A stretch of 64,000 bases of DNA from Actinostola sp. cb2023 (GCA_033675265.1 JAUJYZ010001117.1:248001-312000), one strand, 5' to 3'; positions 45,101-57,211 are shown, counted from the first letter of the stretch. Notes: a model not told the origin generated them from the letters alone. Translations and numbers: made by a program.

Positions 45101-47237
45101 TCTAAACCTATTGTCAAAAACCAACACAACCAACTCTTAAGCTGGTAACGAAGGTTTTTTTTTCCATTCGAATCTCGAAGGTCGTAGTAACCATTGGAGA
45201 TGAAAAGGTTGGATAATGCGAGGTCGGTGGTTTCTGCGGGGGGTATTAAGCCCCTAGGAGGTACTTGAGTTCCTGACCCTCTTGAGGCCACGATTTCGTG
45301 CTTGAAAGACCTGTTATTAAGCCACTCAACTAGATTTGTCATACTCTAACAATAGTTATTTTAGAAAAAATAGAGTACTCCAAGAATCGGGATGTATCTA
45401 CGAGTGCCTTACATGGTGCTTCTTACATCGAACCTCGATAAAATGTCTTGGTGTTGTTTTCATGGGTTCAAATCTATTTAGTGGTTCGAGAGGGATTATA
45501 CTTGACTCAAAAATTTCTCAACAACTTGATGATATTTGGTACTCGATATACGCTGAAAGGTTTGGGTGATATTTGGCATGCACCACCAGCATGTGCTTGT
45601 ATTCCTAGTTAGATGGTCCCTAACTTACTTACTTACTTACTATATATCGTCTTGGGAACCATGTTTATTACTCGCAGCATCAGACTAATGGATTGACAAC
45701 AATATTCTTTTGTTCCGCACTGAATGACGAACAAGAGCCAGTCCCTCCCCTTTGTTATCTTTTCAAAATCCTTTCATCAACCTCACATGGATCAACGATT
45801 TTGTTTCACCGTCTTCTGCATTTCTAATTGTGTGAATATGTACTCAAGTGCCGTTCATCATCAAAAATGTCATCTTAAAACGCTGTGTCCTGAACTTGGA
45901 GTACCTTCAATTAGAGCACTGGATGTCACAAGCTCATTACAATTCGCAAGAAAAGTCAGATTTTCGACTGAATCATATAGTCGTTCACAGTGGCTTCTAA
46001 TGGATTGAATATATTGCTTGCGTGCTCGCAAGACACACCTACGTCAACGCAACAACACCACGATTAGCATGACCAAAGTTCTATTATTTCCACCCTCAAA
46101 ACGTACCCCAACTAACACTAACTGTATATACTTGAATTGAATAGTGTATTTAGGGGCGTTCCCGAGCTAAAAGATCGCATTCTCCCAAGCTCTTAAACCT
46201 GGGTTCGTTTCAATATCTGTATACATCCACGACTGTGGATATTGCGCTCTCTGTGATATTGAGCGTAGCGTCTTGAACCCTAAGTCAAATGACATTAATC
46301 TTGTCCTGTCGTTCACCTCTTCAAATACTCCATGACTATAAAAGTCGTGTCGAGCGAACGCTTTCTGCTTGAATACTCAACATGTTGGTTCCCCCCTCTA
46401 GCAGCGCTTACGTACGACGGCTCTATTTTCGACTCCACTGCAGATTGCGTGAGAGACACTTTGTCATGGCGTAAAGCGCGTTTCACGGGTCTGACACATT
46501 TATGCTTGGATGGCCGCATTAGTTGGCTCTTAATTGCACGCAAAAATAACCGCTGCCGATTTGTGGGCAGAATTGTATGGTTTCTTTTCTACGTTTGTAT
46601 TACATCCGTTCTGAGGATTAGATATTTATAACCGTTGTTATATATAGTCTATAAAGTGAACTGTTCACTTGAACCTCCATCAATTCCAAAACACCCCACC
46701 TAGACGAATTATGTACCCCTTATTTGATTAATAAATGAGAAATCTGAGTTTGTGAGAACCCGTTTCGTTTAATTTTATTGATGTGCTATCGTACGTGCAG
46801 AGTGACCTGTTACTGCGAACGCCCCTTTCCCAGGAGCGACTGGCATAAAGCGGAAGTTTACTACTAAAAAACCCTTTCAATAGATTCTACGGTAGATAGG
46901 TATATTTAGAAAAAACCGCTAGTGCAATATGAGCTTGCATGGGAACCGGCTGGATGTGAAATCATAAGGCTTTCGTGTTGTTTCATTGAGCGCACAAACT
47001 CCCCCCGCAAGGTTCTTGTTTGACGGCGCAACTCTGCGGGTGGTTACAATAACCGTGCAGGGATGAAACAAAGGTGCGGTCGTTAGCTAAATACCCCCCA
47101 TTCCCTATTTAACGCTAAACTAGTCAATCAACGTATAGAACTCGATTAAGCGCTAACAAACTACATGCATGGGGCAAGTGTTTGTATAGTGTACCTAGAG
47201 GTGAAGGCGGGTGGCTTTGAGTGATATCACAGCGTTT
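42128..47237. other. Non-coding interval downstream of the Hox gene
   Basis: No supported gene was found in about 5 kb; short open frames here have no recognisable features. AATAAA near 43679 could serve as a distal poly(A) signal. Confidence 0.45.
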
Positions 47238-47325
47238 GTAATAATAATAATAATAATAATATCAAACTTATAGAGCGCTTTTTCCTTATAGCCACAAGCG
47301 CTGTACAATATGAATTGAAAACTAT
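47238..47325. repeat. (AAT)n SINE-like element with 'TATAGAGCGCTTTTTCC'
   Basis: Seven AAT/ATA units are followed by CAAACTTATAGAGCGCTTTT and CACAAGCGCTGTACAATATG. This matches the arrangement at 9089 and 21826. Confidence 0.55.
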
Positions 47326-50030
47326 GCGTACGCTAAAACATGTTGATTGTATCTTGTTAGGATTGTAGCGCCATCATACGCCAAATGTCAACAATTTAGA
47401 ACACACAAAAAGAAAAAGAAAATATTGGATTCAAAATATATTTATGAAGACTTTGTTGATTTCATTATAAAGTTAAAACATGGACAAAAGTGGGACATGG
47501 GCTTGAAATGATAAATGAAAAGAAATATTCAAAGTTGGAAGAAACGAAATAATGAGAGCAAAGTCTCCTTCGGATAAAACCTTTACTTCACTCAGTTTTT
47601 GAAGAAAAATAAATGGAAGGAATACAGAGTGATGAGAAGTGAAACCGTACATGCAATGACACGATAAGATTACAAAAAGAGGAAGAGACTGACCAGCAGG
47701 CGTACCCACTCCTCATAATTTAAACACCGCACAAAACTATATCGCATATAGTAAGATAAGGTAATCATCAACTACTTGACATACAAGAGATGTTGACGAA
47801 TCCCATATCCACCCAACCTCTCTAAAAAGGAAATACCTATTAAATGATTAATTTTGCCATGGAAATTGATAGCTACAAGAGCCGGCTAAAATCGTTATGT
47901 GGCTTGTCTAGAATATGCTTGCGCTATTAGAATCATGCTCAAAAACATGATTGGTCACCGCGCATGCGCGCCAACTCTGATCAACAAAGACGAGGTTGCT
48001 AGTATTAACAGATCGTATCCCGGGTCGTATACAAGTAAAAAGAGTACAAACACTTCTTGTAATTGTTCGCGTAATGGAAAAAGTTTGTCCTTTTCACGGT
48101 GACTGGTTATTGTCTGTCTAGCAGGTAATCGTATCTTTACGTAACAAAACCTTTAGCCGCACGTTCGAGCCCTGAGGGCATACTGGTACTCTAAATGGAA
48201 ACAAGTGCACGGCACTAGCTGCGCAACCGAGTCTGTTTGCTTTGAGGATTGTTAACTGCGTCAGACAAGAAAACCAACGGGAAATAATGATTTGTTTGAA
48301 CAATGAGATAGGAGCGGAACTGTGAGCATCAGCCGTTATAATTTAGGTGATCAAGGGATTACGTACAGTTAGAGATACGTATAAGACAGAATAAAATAAG
48401 TATAATCTTTCAAATAATAAAAAAGTATTGTATAAAAAGATCTTTGATAAAAAAAACTGATAAATTTATTTGTAACAATAATGAATATATATTTCTACTC
48501 TTTAAAGCCCAAGAAAAAGGGTTGAAATTTAGATGGAACATGGATTAAGCTAGGCTAATAGCTCCTGAAGCAATTAAATGAAGATGTAACGTGAATTTAC
48601 GCTAGCAAAAGTACCCCTTCAAAGCAAGCAACGACAGTAACTGATTGTGGAACATGAAAGTTTAAACTAAAAACTTTCAAAAGGACGGATTTTTTTTTGA
48701 AAATAATCATCGTAATTCAATAATGAAATTTAATTTCAATTAAACGCGGAAAAAGCTTTTACTAATAAAATTAATTCTGATTTTCGGTTGAAAATCAAAG
48801 TCCAAAGAAGACAAAGGATTTTAACATGTTTTAAATGTAATTTACTGGTTAACGTAATTCAACTAAGAGTAGGCCATACAGGAAGCCAAAGCACTTAGCA
48901 TCCCATGAAACAAACAGGTAAAAAAATGAAACTTTGCCTACTTAAATGTTACTATTCAAACGACTTTTTAATAAGCAAATGTATTAAACACGACGTGTAT
49001 AACTAAAAAACGCTAAAATAGATGGAAGAGAAAATTTGCTCTTGATACATCTTCATTGCGATTGTCTTTTCGCGCGACATCGCAGAGCGTTCACAATTTC
49101 GATTACTTCTTCAAAACAGAGCAATGCAGCGGCTATGATCAGTGATTTCAGTTTCGTGACGCGGTGTTCTTTTCCGTTGATTTTGAATGCTCTTTTCAGT
49201 CTAATTGCGTCCAAATGCGGCGCCTAAACTATACCTTAGTAATCCACGTGGAAGCCTAGGACAAAAGAGTGCTAAGGAGCACTGAATTTAAACTGGAAAC
49301 AAAGGATAATTGTTTAATGCCTAGCTTGTTAAGCTACCATAATAGCCGCTAACTTGTTTTAAGGTTTCTGTCCACCACGTTTTAGTCACGTGACTCGGCC
49401 ACTAAATGACGGTCAGTTAAAAATAATAATCTTAACTCTGAAAAGGGGGAATAAAAAAAAGAGCAAGGCAAGGCGATGGTGACTCTCCCACGTAAAGATA
49501 ATCTCTTTAGGTATTAGGCGCGCGTAAGGATTTATACTCATTGTTAAGTCGTGCGGTTTTCTCGGTTTGATCTGTAACCGTGCCCAAAGTCGTGCCGTGA
49601 TTCATAAAAACACCGACAAGAAAATGCATGTCGTTTGCCATTATAAAACTAAGCTTTTCCCCACTGAATAGGCAAAACTGACCATTACAGTAATCCTTGC
49701 TTTGATGACTTATGTTGTACTTTAGGCATCTCAAACTTTAATGTATACCATATGGTTTGGTCATGGAAGGCCATATTAATGTATATAAAGGCATGTTTTT
49801 GCCACCCAAAGTTGTAGCGCTACGGGGGACCTTTCTGCGCGCACAAATGAATAACGAAAAGCAAAGAATACAATGATGTACATGTGTCTACATTTGTTCC
49901 CTTCAGGCAAAACTGTCCTTTTTTCACGCAAAACAATTACTACAATAATAATTGAATCAGTCAATGGTCTTTTTAGCAAAAATACCGAAATAGGCGAAAA
50001 TATATTCTTTTGAGTTCCTTAGGTAACCCT
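47326..50030. other. Non-coding AT-rich interval
   Basis: No gene or repeat family is recognised. Confidence 0.45.
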
Positions 50031-50039
50031 TTTGAGTGC

Positions 50040-50525
50040 CATGCATTACGAGGGAGCTTTCAAGAGGTCTGGACAGTTGCACGCGCGCTAATCACCTATT
50101 TAGAATACTTTTTCATTAGGGAAAACCCGCGGAATTTGCTCCCTTTCTGATTCCAGAACAATAAATTGTTACCAATCGATCAATTATTCTTTGCTTCATT
50201 CTTTGCCATTACGAGGGAACTTTCAAGAGGTCTGAACAGTTGCACGTGCGCTAATCACCTATTTAGAATACTTTTTCTTTACGGGAAAACCCGCGGAATT
50301 TGTCCCCTTTCCGATTCCAGAACATTGTTACCAACCGATCGATTATTCTTTGCTTCATTCTTTGCCATTACGAGGGAGATTTCAATAGGTCAGGATAGGT
50401 GCACGCGCGCTAATCACCTATTTAGAATACTTTTTCTTTACGGGAAAACCCGCGGAATTTGTCCCCTTTCCGATTCCAGAACATTGTCACCAACCGATCA
50501 TTCATTCTTTGCTTCATTTCATAGC
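50040..50525. repeat. Three-copy tandem repeat, about 160-170 bp unit
   Basis: Copies start at about 50046, 50211 and 50369 with ATTACGAGGGAG or near variants. They contain GCTAATCACCTATTTAGAAT, ACTTTTTCTTTACGGG, AACCCGCGGAATTTG and TTCTTTGCTTCATT. The 127-aa open frame across them is a product of the repetition. Confidence 0.9.
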
Positions 50526-50787
50526 CCACGCACCTTGACCGATAGTTAATGACATTACTACAATTGACAACAAATGTAAAGACCATTTTTTTACCTGCAC
50601 CACCGGCCTTTCTTTAAAGAGATCAAAGGTACACTATTCGGGATTAAACAGGCTTTAATAACCTTACTCAAACATATACATTTATGTCTAATCCTTGATT
50701 ATGAGGATGTCAGTTTTACCAGTGTATTCTACTTCCACGAAATTACTTTAAACTGAACTATAGAAAGCAAAGAAACTCAAGACATTT

Positions 50788-51130
50788 TTTTTTAAGTTTT
50801 AAAAATGTCGTACTGAAGTAGTAATACATGCCTTATGTAGTCCCTTAAAAAGGGGATCCAATGGGGATCTGTATAATTACTTTAAACAACAATCTGAATA
50901 TAGAAATCAAAGAAGCCCATTTTTTTTAAGTTTTAAAAATGTCGCACTGAAGTAGTAATACATGCCTTATGTAGTCCCTTAAAAAGGGGATCCAATGGGG
51001 ATCTGTATAATTACTTTAAACAACAATCTGAATATAGAAATCAAAGAAGCCCATTTTTTTTAAGTTTTAAAAATGTCGCACTGAAGTAGTAATACATGCC
51101 TTATGTAGTCCCTTAAAAAGGGGATCCAAT
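50788..51130. repeat. Tandem repeat, about 2.5 copies of about 135 bp
   Basis: TTTTTTTAAGTTTTAAAAAT, GAAGTAGTAATACATGCC, TTATGTAGTCCCTTAAAAAG and GGGGATCTGTATAATTAC recur at about 50788, 50920 and 51055. The last copy stops after GGGGATCCAAT. Confidence 0.92.
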
Positions 51131-51344
51131 TAGTCCGTTTTGATTATATACAGCGTTATCCTATCTATCAAAAAGCTACCCTTACATTGGAGTCAATGAG
51201 AAACTTAGAAACAACACTATTCTGTCGGGGACAAATATTCGATGATTCTATTTTCTCGAAATCTGTAGTAGTAAGATATCTTAACTGACTCAAGTCAAGC
51301 TGGTTCAAAGTGAATAGTCTGTATGTTATACTTAAGTAAAAAGA

Positions 51345-54300
51345 TTACAACGGGAACACTTTGTTCTTCTTCATCTCTTTGTTCTTTTTACATTTGACAA
51401 ATCTTTCACTGTGTTTCCACTGACATCTACCCTTGTGTGCCCGGCATGTACTGTGTTTTGCTCGGCAGTCATCACCGGGGTAAAAGCTATCGGGTTTCCA
51501 CATGCATACGTCTCTTTGATGATTGTTATCCTCACATCCCGGGTAGTAGCAGAATAGCACACGGCATTTACAGCCATGTATGAAGTCTTTCTTCAATCCA
51601 CGCAGCTGGTCCAATCCAAGTACATTCCACTCAGTATGCCAGTCGCAGAACGATACCCATAGTTTGTTGTGGATGATCTTGCCGGCGAGGAGGTACGCTT
51701 TGCCAGGCTTGAGTTTAAACCCCGGGTTTCTTATATAGGCACGGCTGTAGTACCGGGTATATTTACTGTTGGTGGTATTATCCACAGGTGTGGTTCCTAC
51801 GGTCTCTTTTACATCGACAACGCCCTTTAGAATTCTCTTGATTTTGATGTCTTGGTACTCAGGGAAATTCCGTGGACGCACAGGAACACCACTGAAGCCA
51901 GACATCACAGATCGAGCAAATCGACGAGGTGCTGGCGCAATAGGATCTAATCCTCTCATTGGGGCTGGATCAACTGTCTTGTGTTGTTTTTTACTGTTGT
52001 TATCTTTGTTGTTTTTGGTGTTGTTGTTGTCCTTTCCATTGCCACGCCCATTGTCTCTGTTCCCTTTGGTGGGATGTTTTGGGAATTCAGGCAGTTCGAA
52101 CTTCACAGTTGAAATGATTTTAGCTCGAACAACTGAAAAGAACAGATAATCAATATTAGTAATGATGATAATGACTTTACTTTAATCCGCTACTGGTGAT
52201 TTCTCATCGCCAGTCAAGCCCATTACTAGGTGCGTTATTCCACGAAGCAGTCGATTAAGTGATTTATAACTACATTTAGGACTATAAATGATGGGTGTGT
52301 CATGGGGGTAATTATAATCCAAGCTCTAGATGAACTATAATGGTGCCGAATTAACACTGGGATTTATAACTACATTTAGGACTATAAATGATGGGTGTGT
52401 CATGGGGGTAATTACGACCCAAGCTCTAGATGAACTATAATGGTGCCGAATTAACACTGGGATTTATAACTACATTTAGGACTATAAATGATGGGTGTGT
52501 CATGGGGGTAATTACAATCCAAGCTCTAGATGAACTATAATATTGCAATTACAACTTCTCTGCGCCGCTAACAGCTATTAATTACTTTCAAATTTCCCAG
52601 TAAAGGACACGCAGAACAACTTACAAATCCGATGATTAAAATGTTTAGAATTGAAAAACCTTTTAAGCCACAACTAGCTAGTAGCAGCCATATAACACAA
52701 TAACTTGAAATGAGCCTCCCTATCCTGAGTATGTCACAGAGTTCGGCCAGAAGTTCTCTGTATTTACAAGTCGTAACGCAGGAGAGATAAGCCTCCCCGA
52801 CTCGTAAATACATGACCCCCAGGGTATAGACCCCCTCATTAGCTAAACAGCCGTAAATCAGACCAGCGGCCAGAAGTATTTTTATTTATTACTTGAATAG
52901 GCCCCAATTGACTGCAGGACATCGTTTGTGAGTCATCCATGTTGTAAATCACGAGGTTTTAGTAATTTTCGGCGTTTTTAATCCCGACTATTGTCAACGA
53001 TGACTAGCGGTTAGTCGGTGTGGGATGTTGCTTGATTCATTATTGAGAAAGGATTACATGACTTTAGTCATTGACCACTACGTTTTGTTCTATTCATAAC
53101 AACTATGTCATCGTTTGACTATCGAAACCGAACTCCACTCTTTGCGATCAGATGTTCTTTTTGGATTCAGTGAAAAAACGTTTCCAAGTGAAGTAATGTC
53201 TTTAGGTTTGACGAGTTGTGGTTAAAAAATAAATAAACTTTTGGGTTTTGATTTGCTGCTGGTCGGAAGTTAGATGTAGTTTTCGGCCCACCGTGAAGAC
53301 TTTCATTTTCCTGTTTGTCTTATGCTTGTAATCTCTATTTGTTTAAATGCTTTGAATCTATTGTTTGAACAAAAAAGATTTGAAATTGCTGAGGTTTCCA
53401 AGGTCAAATCCGATTCTAATCTTAAAATCAGAACGTAATACAATACGACTAAGCCAATTAAACAATATGTAAACAAACGATTAGAATCAAAAAACATGAC
53501 TCGATTTTCACTCATCCAATTAATTAACACTCATGACTAATTAATTGAAACAGTGTTCGTACATGTAGTATAACCAAACAAAGGATGTAATAACTTATCA
53601 CATAGCGATACATAGTTCTGCTGTCAAAATACGTGACCCTTGGTTAAGGTTTGAGGAAATGGTAAGACTGGACAAATAAACGTAGCAGTCAATATTAACT
53701 AACAAAAGACTATTTTTGTTGTACACTGTTGGCGTTACAAGTTGGGAAGTAAAGATATAATTTCTCCTAGGGTTGGCTTATAGCATGAACTGAACTTTAG
53801 TATGAACTTGCTTTAATTTGCCATGGTGGACTTTAGCATTGAAATGGTTTCTTTCGTCACGATTGACCTTAGCATTGGAATGGTTTCTTAGCATTGAAAT
53901 GGTTTATTTCTTCAATTAATTTAGGCTAATTGAAATTAAGTTAATTTCGTCCACGATTGACCTTAGCATTGAAATGGTTTCTTTCGTCACGATTGACCTT
54001 AGCATTGGAATGGTTTCTTGGCATTGAAATGGTTTATTTCTTCATTGGGCTAATTGAAATTAAGTTAATTTCGTCCACGATTGACCTTAGCATTGAAATG
54101 GTTTCTTTCGTCACGATTGACCTTAGCATTGAAATGGTTTCTTTCGTCACGATTGACCTTAGCATTGGAATGGTTTCTTGGCATTGAAATGGTTTATTTC
54201 TTCATTAGGCTAATTGAAATTAAGTTAATTTCGTTCACGATTGACCTTAGCATTGAAATGGTTTCTTTCCTCACGATTGACCTTAGCATTGGAATGGTTT

Positions 54301-54611
54301 CTTAGCATTGGAATGGTTTCTTTCTTCAATTAATTTTAGGCTAATTACAATGGTTTAAAGTTATATCGTCACAATTGACCTTAGCATTGAAATGGTTTCT
54401 TTCAGTCTGTTAGCTGTAACATAGCGCGCTAACACTGTTGGTATGTACACTTTACGTATTGCGTATCAGTGTTTATCTCTGTGCATGACATTTCATTCTT
54501 ACCAAAATCTGCGTTACAAAACTGGGTCTGTACATGTTCAGGCCAGCACATTCCATTGACTAGGGTTATACTAACGGCTAAGCATAGCCCAATAACTGTC
54601 CACATCATCAT
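51345..54611 (-). CDS. TIMP-like metalloproteinase inhibitor, secreted, with altered cysteines
   Basis: Two exons on the minus strand: 54503-54611 (ATG 54611) and 51345-52132 (stop TAA at 51347-51345), total 897 bases, 298 aa, with phases matching. Residues 1-20 form a signal peptide. The mature start is CWPEHVQTQFCNADFVVRAK, the TIMP N-terminal pattern. The OB-fold core continues with AYLLAGKIIHNKLWVSFCDW and LRGLKKDFIHGCKCRVLFC. The C-terminal domain has Cys at 231, 236, 246, 259, 266, 273 and 284. Canonical TIMPs begin CxC; here Cys3 and the Cys70 equivalent are both missing, leaving Cys22 and Cys199 as likely partners. Residues about 54-126 are an Asn/Lys-rich then Pro/Arg-rich insertion in the A-B loop, containing RFAR (107-110), a minimal furin-type site. 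TIMPs use the free amino group of Cys1 to chelate the catalytic zinc of matrix metalloproteinases. Here Met21 precedes the Cys, so signal cleavage decides activity. The 2.4-kb intron is filled with tandem repeats. Upstream in-frame codons have no ATG before 54611. Confidence 0.85.
52252..52545. repeat. Three-copy tandem repeat, about 105 bp unit, in TIMP intron
   Basis: GATTTATAACTACATTTAGG, TGATGGGTGTGTCATGGGGG and CCAAGCTCTAGATGAACTAT recur three times. The copies differ at only a few bases. Confidence 0.93.
52546..53820. other. TIMP intron, non-repetitive part
   Basis: No exon-like segment or element is recognised. Confidence 0.5.
53822..54405. repeat. Compound minisatellite in TIMP intron
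   Basis: CACGATTGACCTTAGCATTG followed by (A/G)AATGGTTTCTTTCGT repeats at 30-36 bp spacing. This is nested in a larger unit of about 120-150 bp that adds GGCTAATTGAAATTAAGTTA and ATTTCGTCCACG. Short open frames across it are artefacts. Confidence 0.92.
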
Positions 54612-55255
54612 CCTTGGTCGTCTTGCTTGCTTGCTAAGGAGTCTACGCACTGTGATTGTTGACTTTCCTCTGAATCACGTTCAGTGAAGTCCGCTGTTAT
54701 ATGCACCGCTAGCTACCAAATAAGGAAGAGGGGCAAGGCTTGTCACTACTTCCGTTCTGTGTTACACGATGGAGGAAATACTACAACTGATTAGTTTGAC
54801 TTGACCTGAAATAACATTTTGACGTTATTTGATAGTTTACAATAAACTTTGAACTCAATTTCCTTACAAAATGTAAAGAAAAGCCTTAAAAATTCCAGCC
54901 GTTACAGGCAGACGCCCGTCGGTGCGTGCCTACATAAGTGGAAGTTCCGACGCACTGAATGTCCATAAAAAATTCAGTTCACGTCCGAGAGTTTTTCTAG
55001 ACAAAAGAAATGTTAAGCTGTTGCAACTGTCTCGTCAGTGGTTGGAATAACTAAATAAAATACGTAATTGCTGAAACAGGGTAACATGTGCCGGGGACTC
55101 CTACATGCGTGTTATACATTAATTCAGAATTCTTCAGTCAACCACCCTCCCTCGGGGCCTTCTTTCTGCCTCCCTCTTTTATTTGATTTTTTTACTTAAA
55201 ACATAGACTTAATCCCAAGGATATGTTAAAAAGTAATGACATTTTGAGGTTATTC
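54612..55255. other. Intergenic region between TIMP and the 102-aa gene
   Basis: The TIMP and 55384 genes are divergent, 772 bp apart start to start. Nothing specific is recognised apart from the promoter motifs listed separately. Confidence 0.5.
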
Positions 55256-55269
55256 GACTGCCATCGGGT

Positions 55270-55325
55270 GCGGTGGTGACGTCACTTCCTGTGTTTTGCC
55301 AGTTGCAACATTTCCGGTGCTGTTT
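55270..55325 (+). promoter_or_regulatory. CRE plus ETS-type promoter
   Basis: A perfect CRE, TGACGTCA (55277-55284), overlaps an ETS-like CACTTCCTG. A second ETS-like TTTCCGG lies at about 55311-55317. The combination is typical of TATA-less housekeeping promoters and lies about 100 bp before the start codon at 55384. Confidence 0.55.
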
Positions 55326-55383
55326 TGATATTACGTACCTCTAATTCATATATCAGGTGATTTTTGTTGAACGATCGCCGGGG

Positions 55384-55952
55384 ATGCACATTCTTATGGA
55401 ACCGAAGTGTACTATTTTGGGAGGAGATCAGAGAAATAAGCTACCAGAATCAAGTTACACACCGTTGTATAAAGAGATGGTAGAGCCGGCAGACCCGCGC
55501 GGGAAGCCTTCGGGATTTTTTTTATGGGTGGTACTTGGGGCGTGTCGACTCAAAAGGAGCAAAACTCGATATGCACCTATCCCCAAAGAATCAGAATATT
55601 TTACATTATTATTCAAAAGTAGATTTATTGTTTCCTGTTCCGATTCTATTTAAGATATTTCAGTTCGTCGAGACCAAGAGAATATGATATATATTATGGT
55701 CTCTTGTCGAGACAAAACATTCTTGAAGTGATTAACGGGCAGGGTGTAGAGAATAACTTCGTCCATCCGGAAAGCTTTCCATGATGTCTTGCCATAGTTA
55801 GTCAAACCTCTTGTGACTAACATTCTTTGTTAATAATAGTATTGAGTATTTTCATAGTATTTCGAAATGTATTTACAGGTAATATAAAGGAAGGAATTAA
55901 AGTAGTATCCTCAAGGGAATGGGCACATGATGGTAGTTTGAAATGGGAGTAA
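55384..55952 (+). CDS. Small two-exon gene, 102 aa, unrecognised
   Basis: Proposed exons are 55384-55618 and 55879-55952 (stop TAA 55950-55952), joined in phase 1 for 102 aa. Exon 1 reads MHILMEPKCTILGG then LPESSYTPLYKEMVEPADPR and a hydrophobic GFFLWVVLGAC flanked by basic residues (RLKRSK). Exon 2 reads NIKEGIKVVSSREWAHDGSL then KWE. Support comes from the CRE/ETS promoter just upstream, a clean acceptor (TATTTACAG) and AATAAA at 56081-56086, about 130 nt after the stop. The donor (A|GTAGAT) is mediocre, and without splicing exon 1 runs on to a stop at 55651. An internal ATG at 55396 is an alternative start. I do not recognise the family. The single hydrophobic stretch could be a membrane anchor. 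Confidence 0.45.
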
Positions 55953-56080
55953 AGTCAAACAGAATTATATAATGCAGGGTTTGCACTGAATAAGCATCAA
56001 CATCAAAATAGAGGATGGATAAAAAAAATCATTGTAAAAAATATATTTGATGTAAATCTAGAAAAATATTTGTAATGTAT

Positions 56081-56086
56081 AATAAA
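56081..56086 (+). terminator. Poly(A) signal of the 55384 gene
   Basis: AATAAA followed by GTTTGTTATT, a T-rich downstream element, about 130 nt after the stop codon. Confidence 0.5.
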
Positions 56087-56094
56087 GTTTGTTA

Positions 56095-56180
56095 TTAATA
56101 ATTATAATAAAAATAAATAAATAAATAAATAAATAAAATAAAAAATAAAAAATAAAAATAAAAAAATAAATAAATCAACA
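56095..56180. repeat. (AAAT)n low-complexity tract
   Basis: AATAAATAAATAAATAAA-type sequence with no coding content. Confidence 0.9.
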
Positions 56181-56204
56181 TCAAAATATATGTATTAAAA
56201 TTAG

Positions 56205-56660
56205 GTAAGCGTAAGCCGGTAGCACATGCAGGCACAAGCATCAGAAAACGGGCATGACGCAAGGAATGCAAGCCGATCAAATAACTGAATAATAATAATT
56301 TATTACAGTGTACTCGAACCGTGAACACTTCGAGTTTTTTTCGAACTTTTTTTTCCGAACTTTCTATTGCCTCATAGCCTCGCAAATGGAGCATTGATCA
56401 CACTTAGTGATCAAAATAAATCATTTTTCTGATCAATTTGCTCAATCGATAATTTATATATATATGTTAGAAAAAACCTAAGTGTTCACGGTTCGAGTGA
56501 CGCATGCAAGCATAAGCAGGTAAGCATAGCCATGCATCTATCAGAACTTGTGTCATGTGCAAACGTGTCGACGCAAGCATGGTAAGCCGCACAGCCAGAA
56601 AATAGCAAGCATCAGAACTTATAATAACAGGCACGATGCATGCAAGCATAGGCACAGCAA
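56205..56660. repeat. Degenerate GCAAGCAT/GGTAAGC repeat split by a MITE
   Basis: GGTAAGC, GCAAGC, GCAAGCAT and CAGAACTTATAA-like words recur at 56205-56275 and 56498-56660. The two halves flank the inverted-repeat element at 56313-56497. Confidence 0.6.
56313..56497. mobile_element. MITE with CTCGAACCGTGAACACTT ends
   Basis: CTCGAACCGTGAACACTT at 56313-56330 is exactly complementary to AAGTGTTCACGGTTCGAG at 56480-56497. An internal TGATCACACTTAGTGATCA palindrome lies near 56395. There is no coding content. Confidence 0.8.
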
Positions 56661-57211
56661 ACGGAAAACAAATATTGATCCTTGTGCTTATGTTTGCCGG
56701 CGTTTGTTCTTGTGGCTTTAAAACTCCTTTCGCATCGAAAATTCAGTGCTGGAAACCATGAGAAAAATACTCAAAAACCAACGAATATCAATATGTGCAA
56801 TCAGCGATCAGCTCGTGGCCACAAATTGGATAGCCTCCCCCGCAAGAGTTGGATAGATCGAAGCAATTCATGTGCTACTGATTAGTGGATGGTTTCCAAA
56901 CACTACGGCTTGTAGTTGAGACGTACCATACTGCATGGGAACAAAACACGTGCAAGAGAAACGTTTTTGTTTAAGGAATGTCTGCAAGGAAATAAAAACA
57001 CACTAGATTCGGATAACTTCTGATATCTAAAACGGCGCATTAAAACTGTGGAATGCGCTATGAGAAAAAAAAAACATCGAACTAAAATTATAGTTTGCAT
57101 GTTGAAGTTTTTTTGCACAGGGACTCCAATGTTGTAAATATACCATGACCGTCTCCTTCCGGCTCGCATCTCAATTTCTCAGTTTATCTCAGTTCTATCG
57201 CTGTCTTTCTT

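Noticed and set aside
44956..45342. 128-codon minus-strand open frame
   Set aside because: No domain, signal, splice support or poly(A) signal; the composition is like surrounding non-coding DNA.
46313..46631. Overlapping 76- and 99-codon open frames on opposite strands
   Set aside because: No recognisable motif and no supporting signals. Simultaneous openness on both strands suggests chance in a locally GC-richer patch.
50166..50549. 127-codon open frame with an internal repeat
   Set aside because: It is produced by a three-copy DNA tandem repeat whose unit length happens to keep the frame.
51769..52149. 126-codon plus-strand open frame
   Set aside because: It is the antisense shadow of the TIMP second exon.
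53957..54305. Two repetitive open frames (LTLALKWFLSSR-type)
   Set aside because: They are translations of the minisatellite in the TIMP intron.
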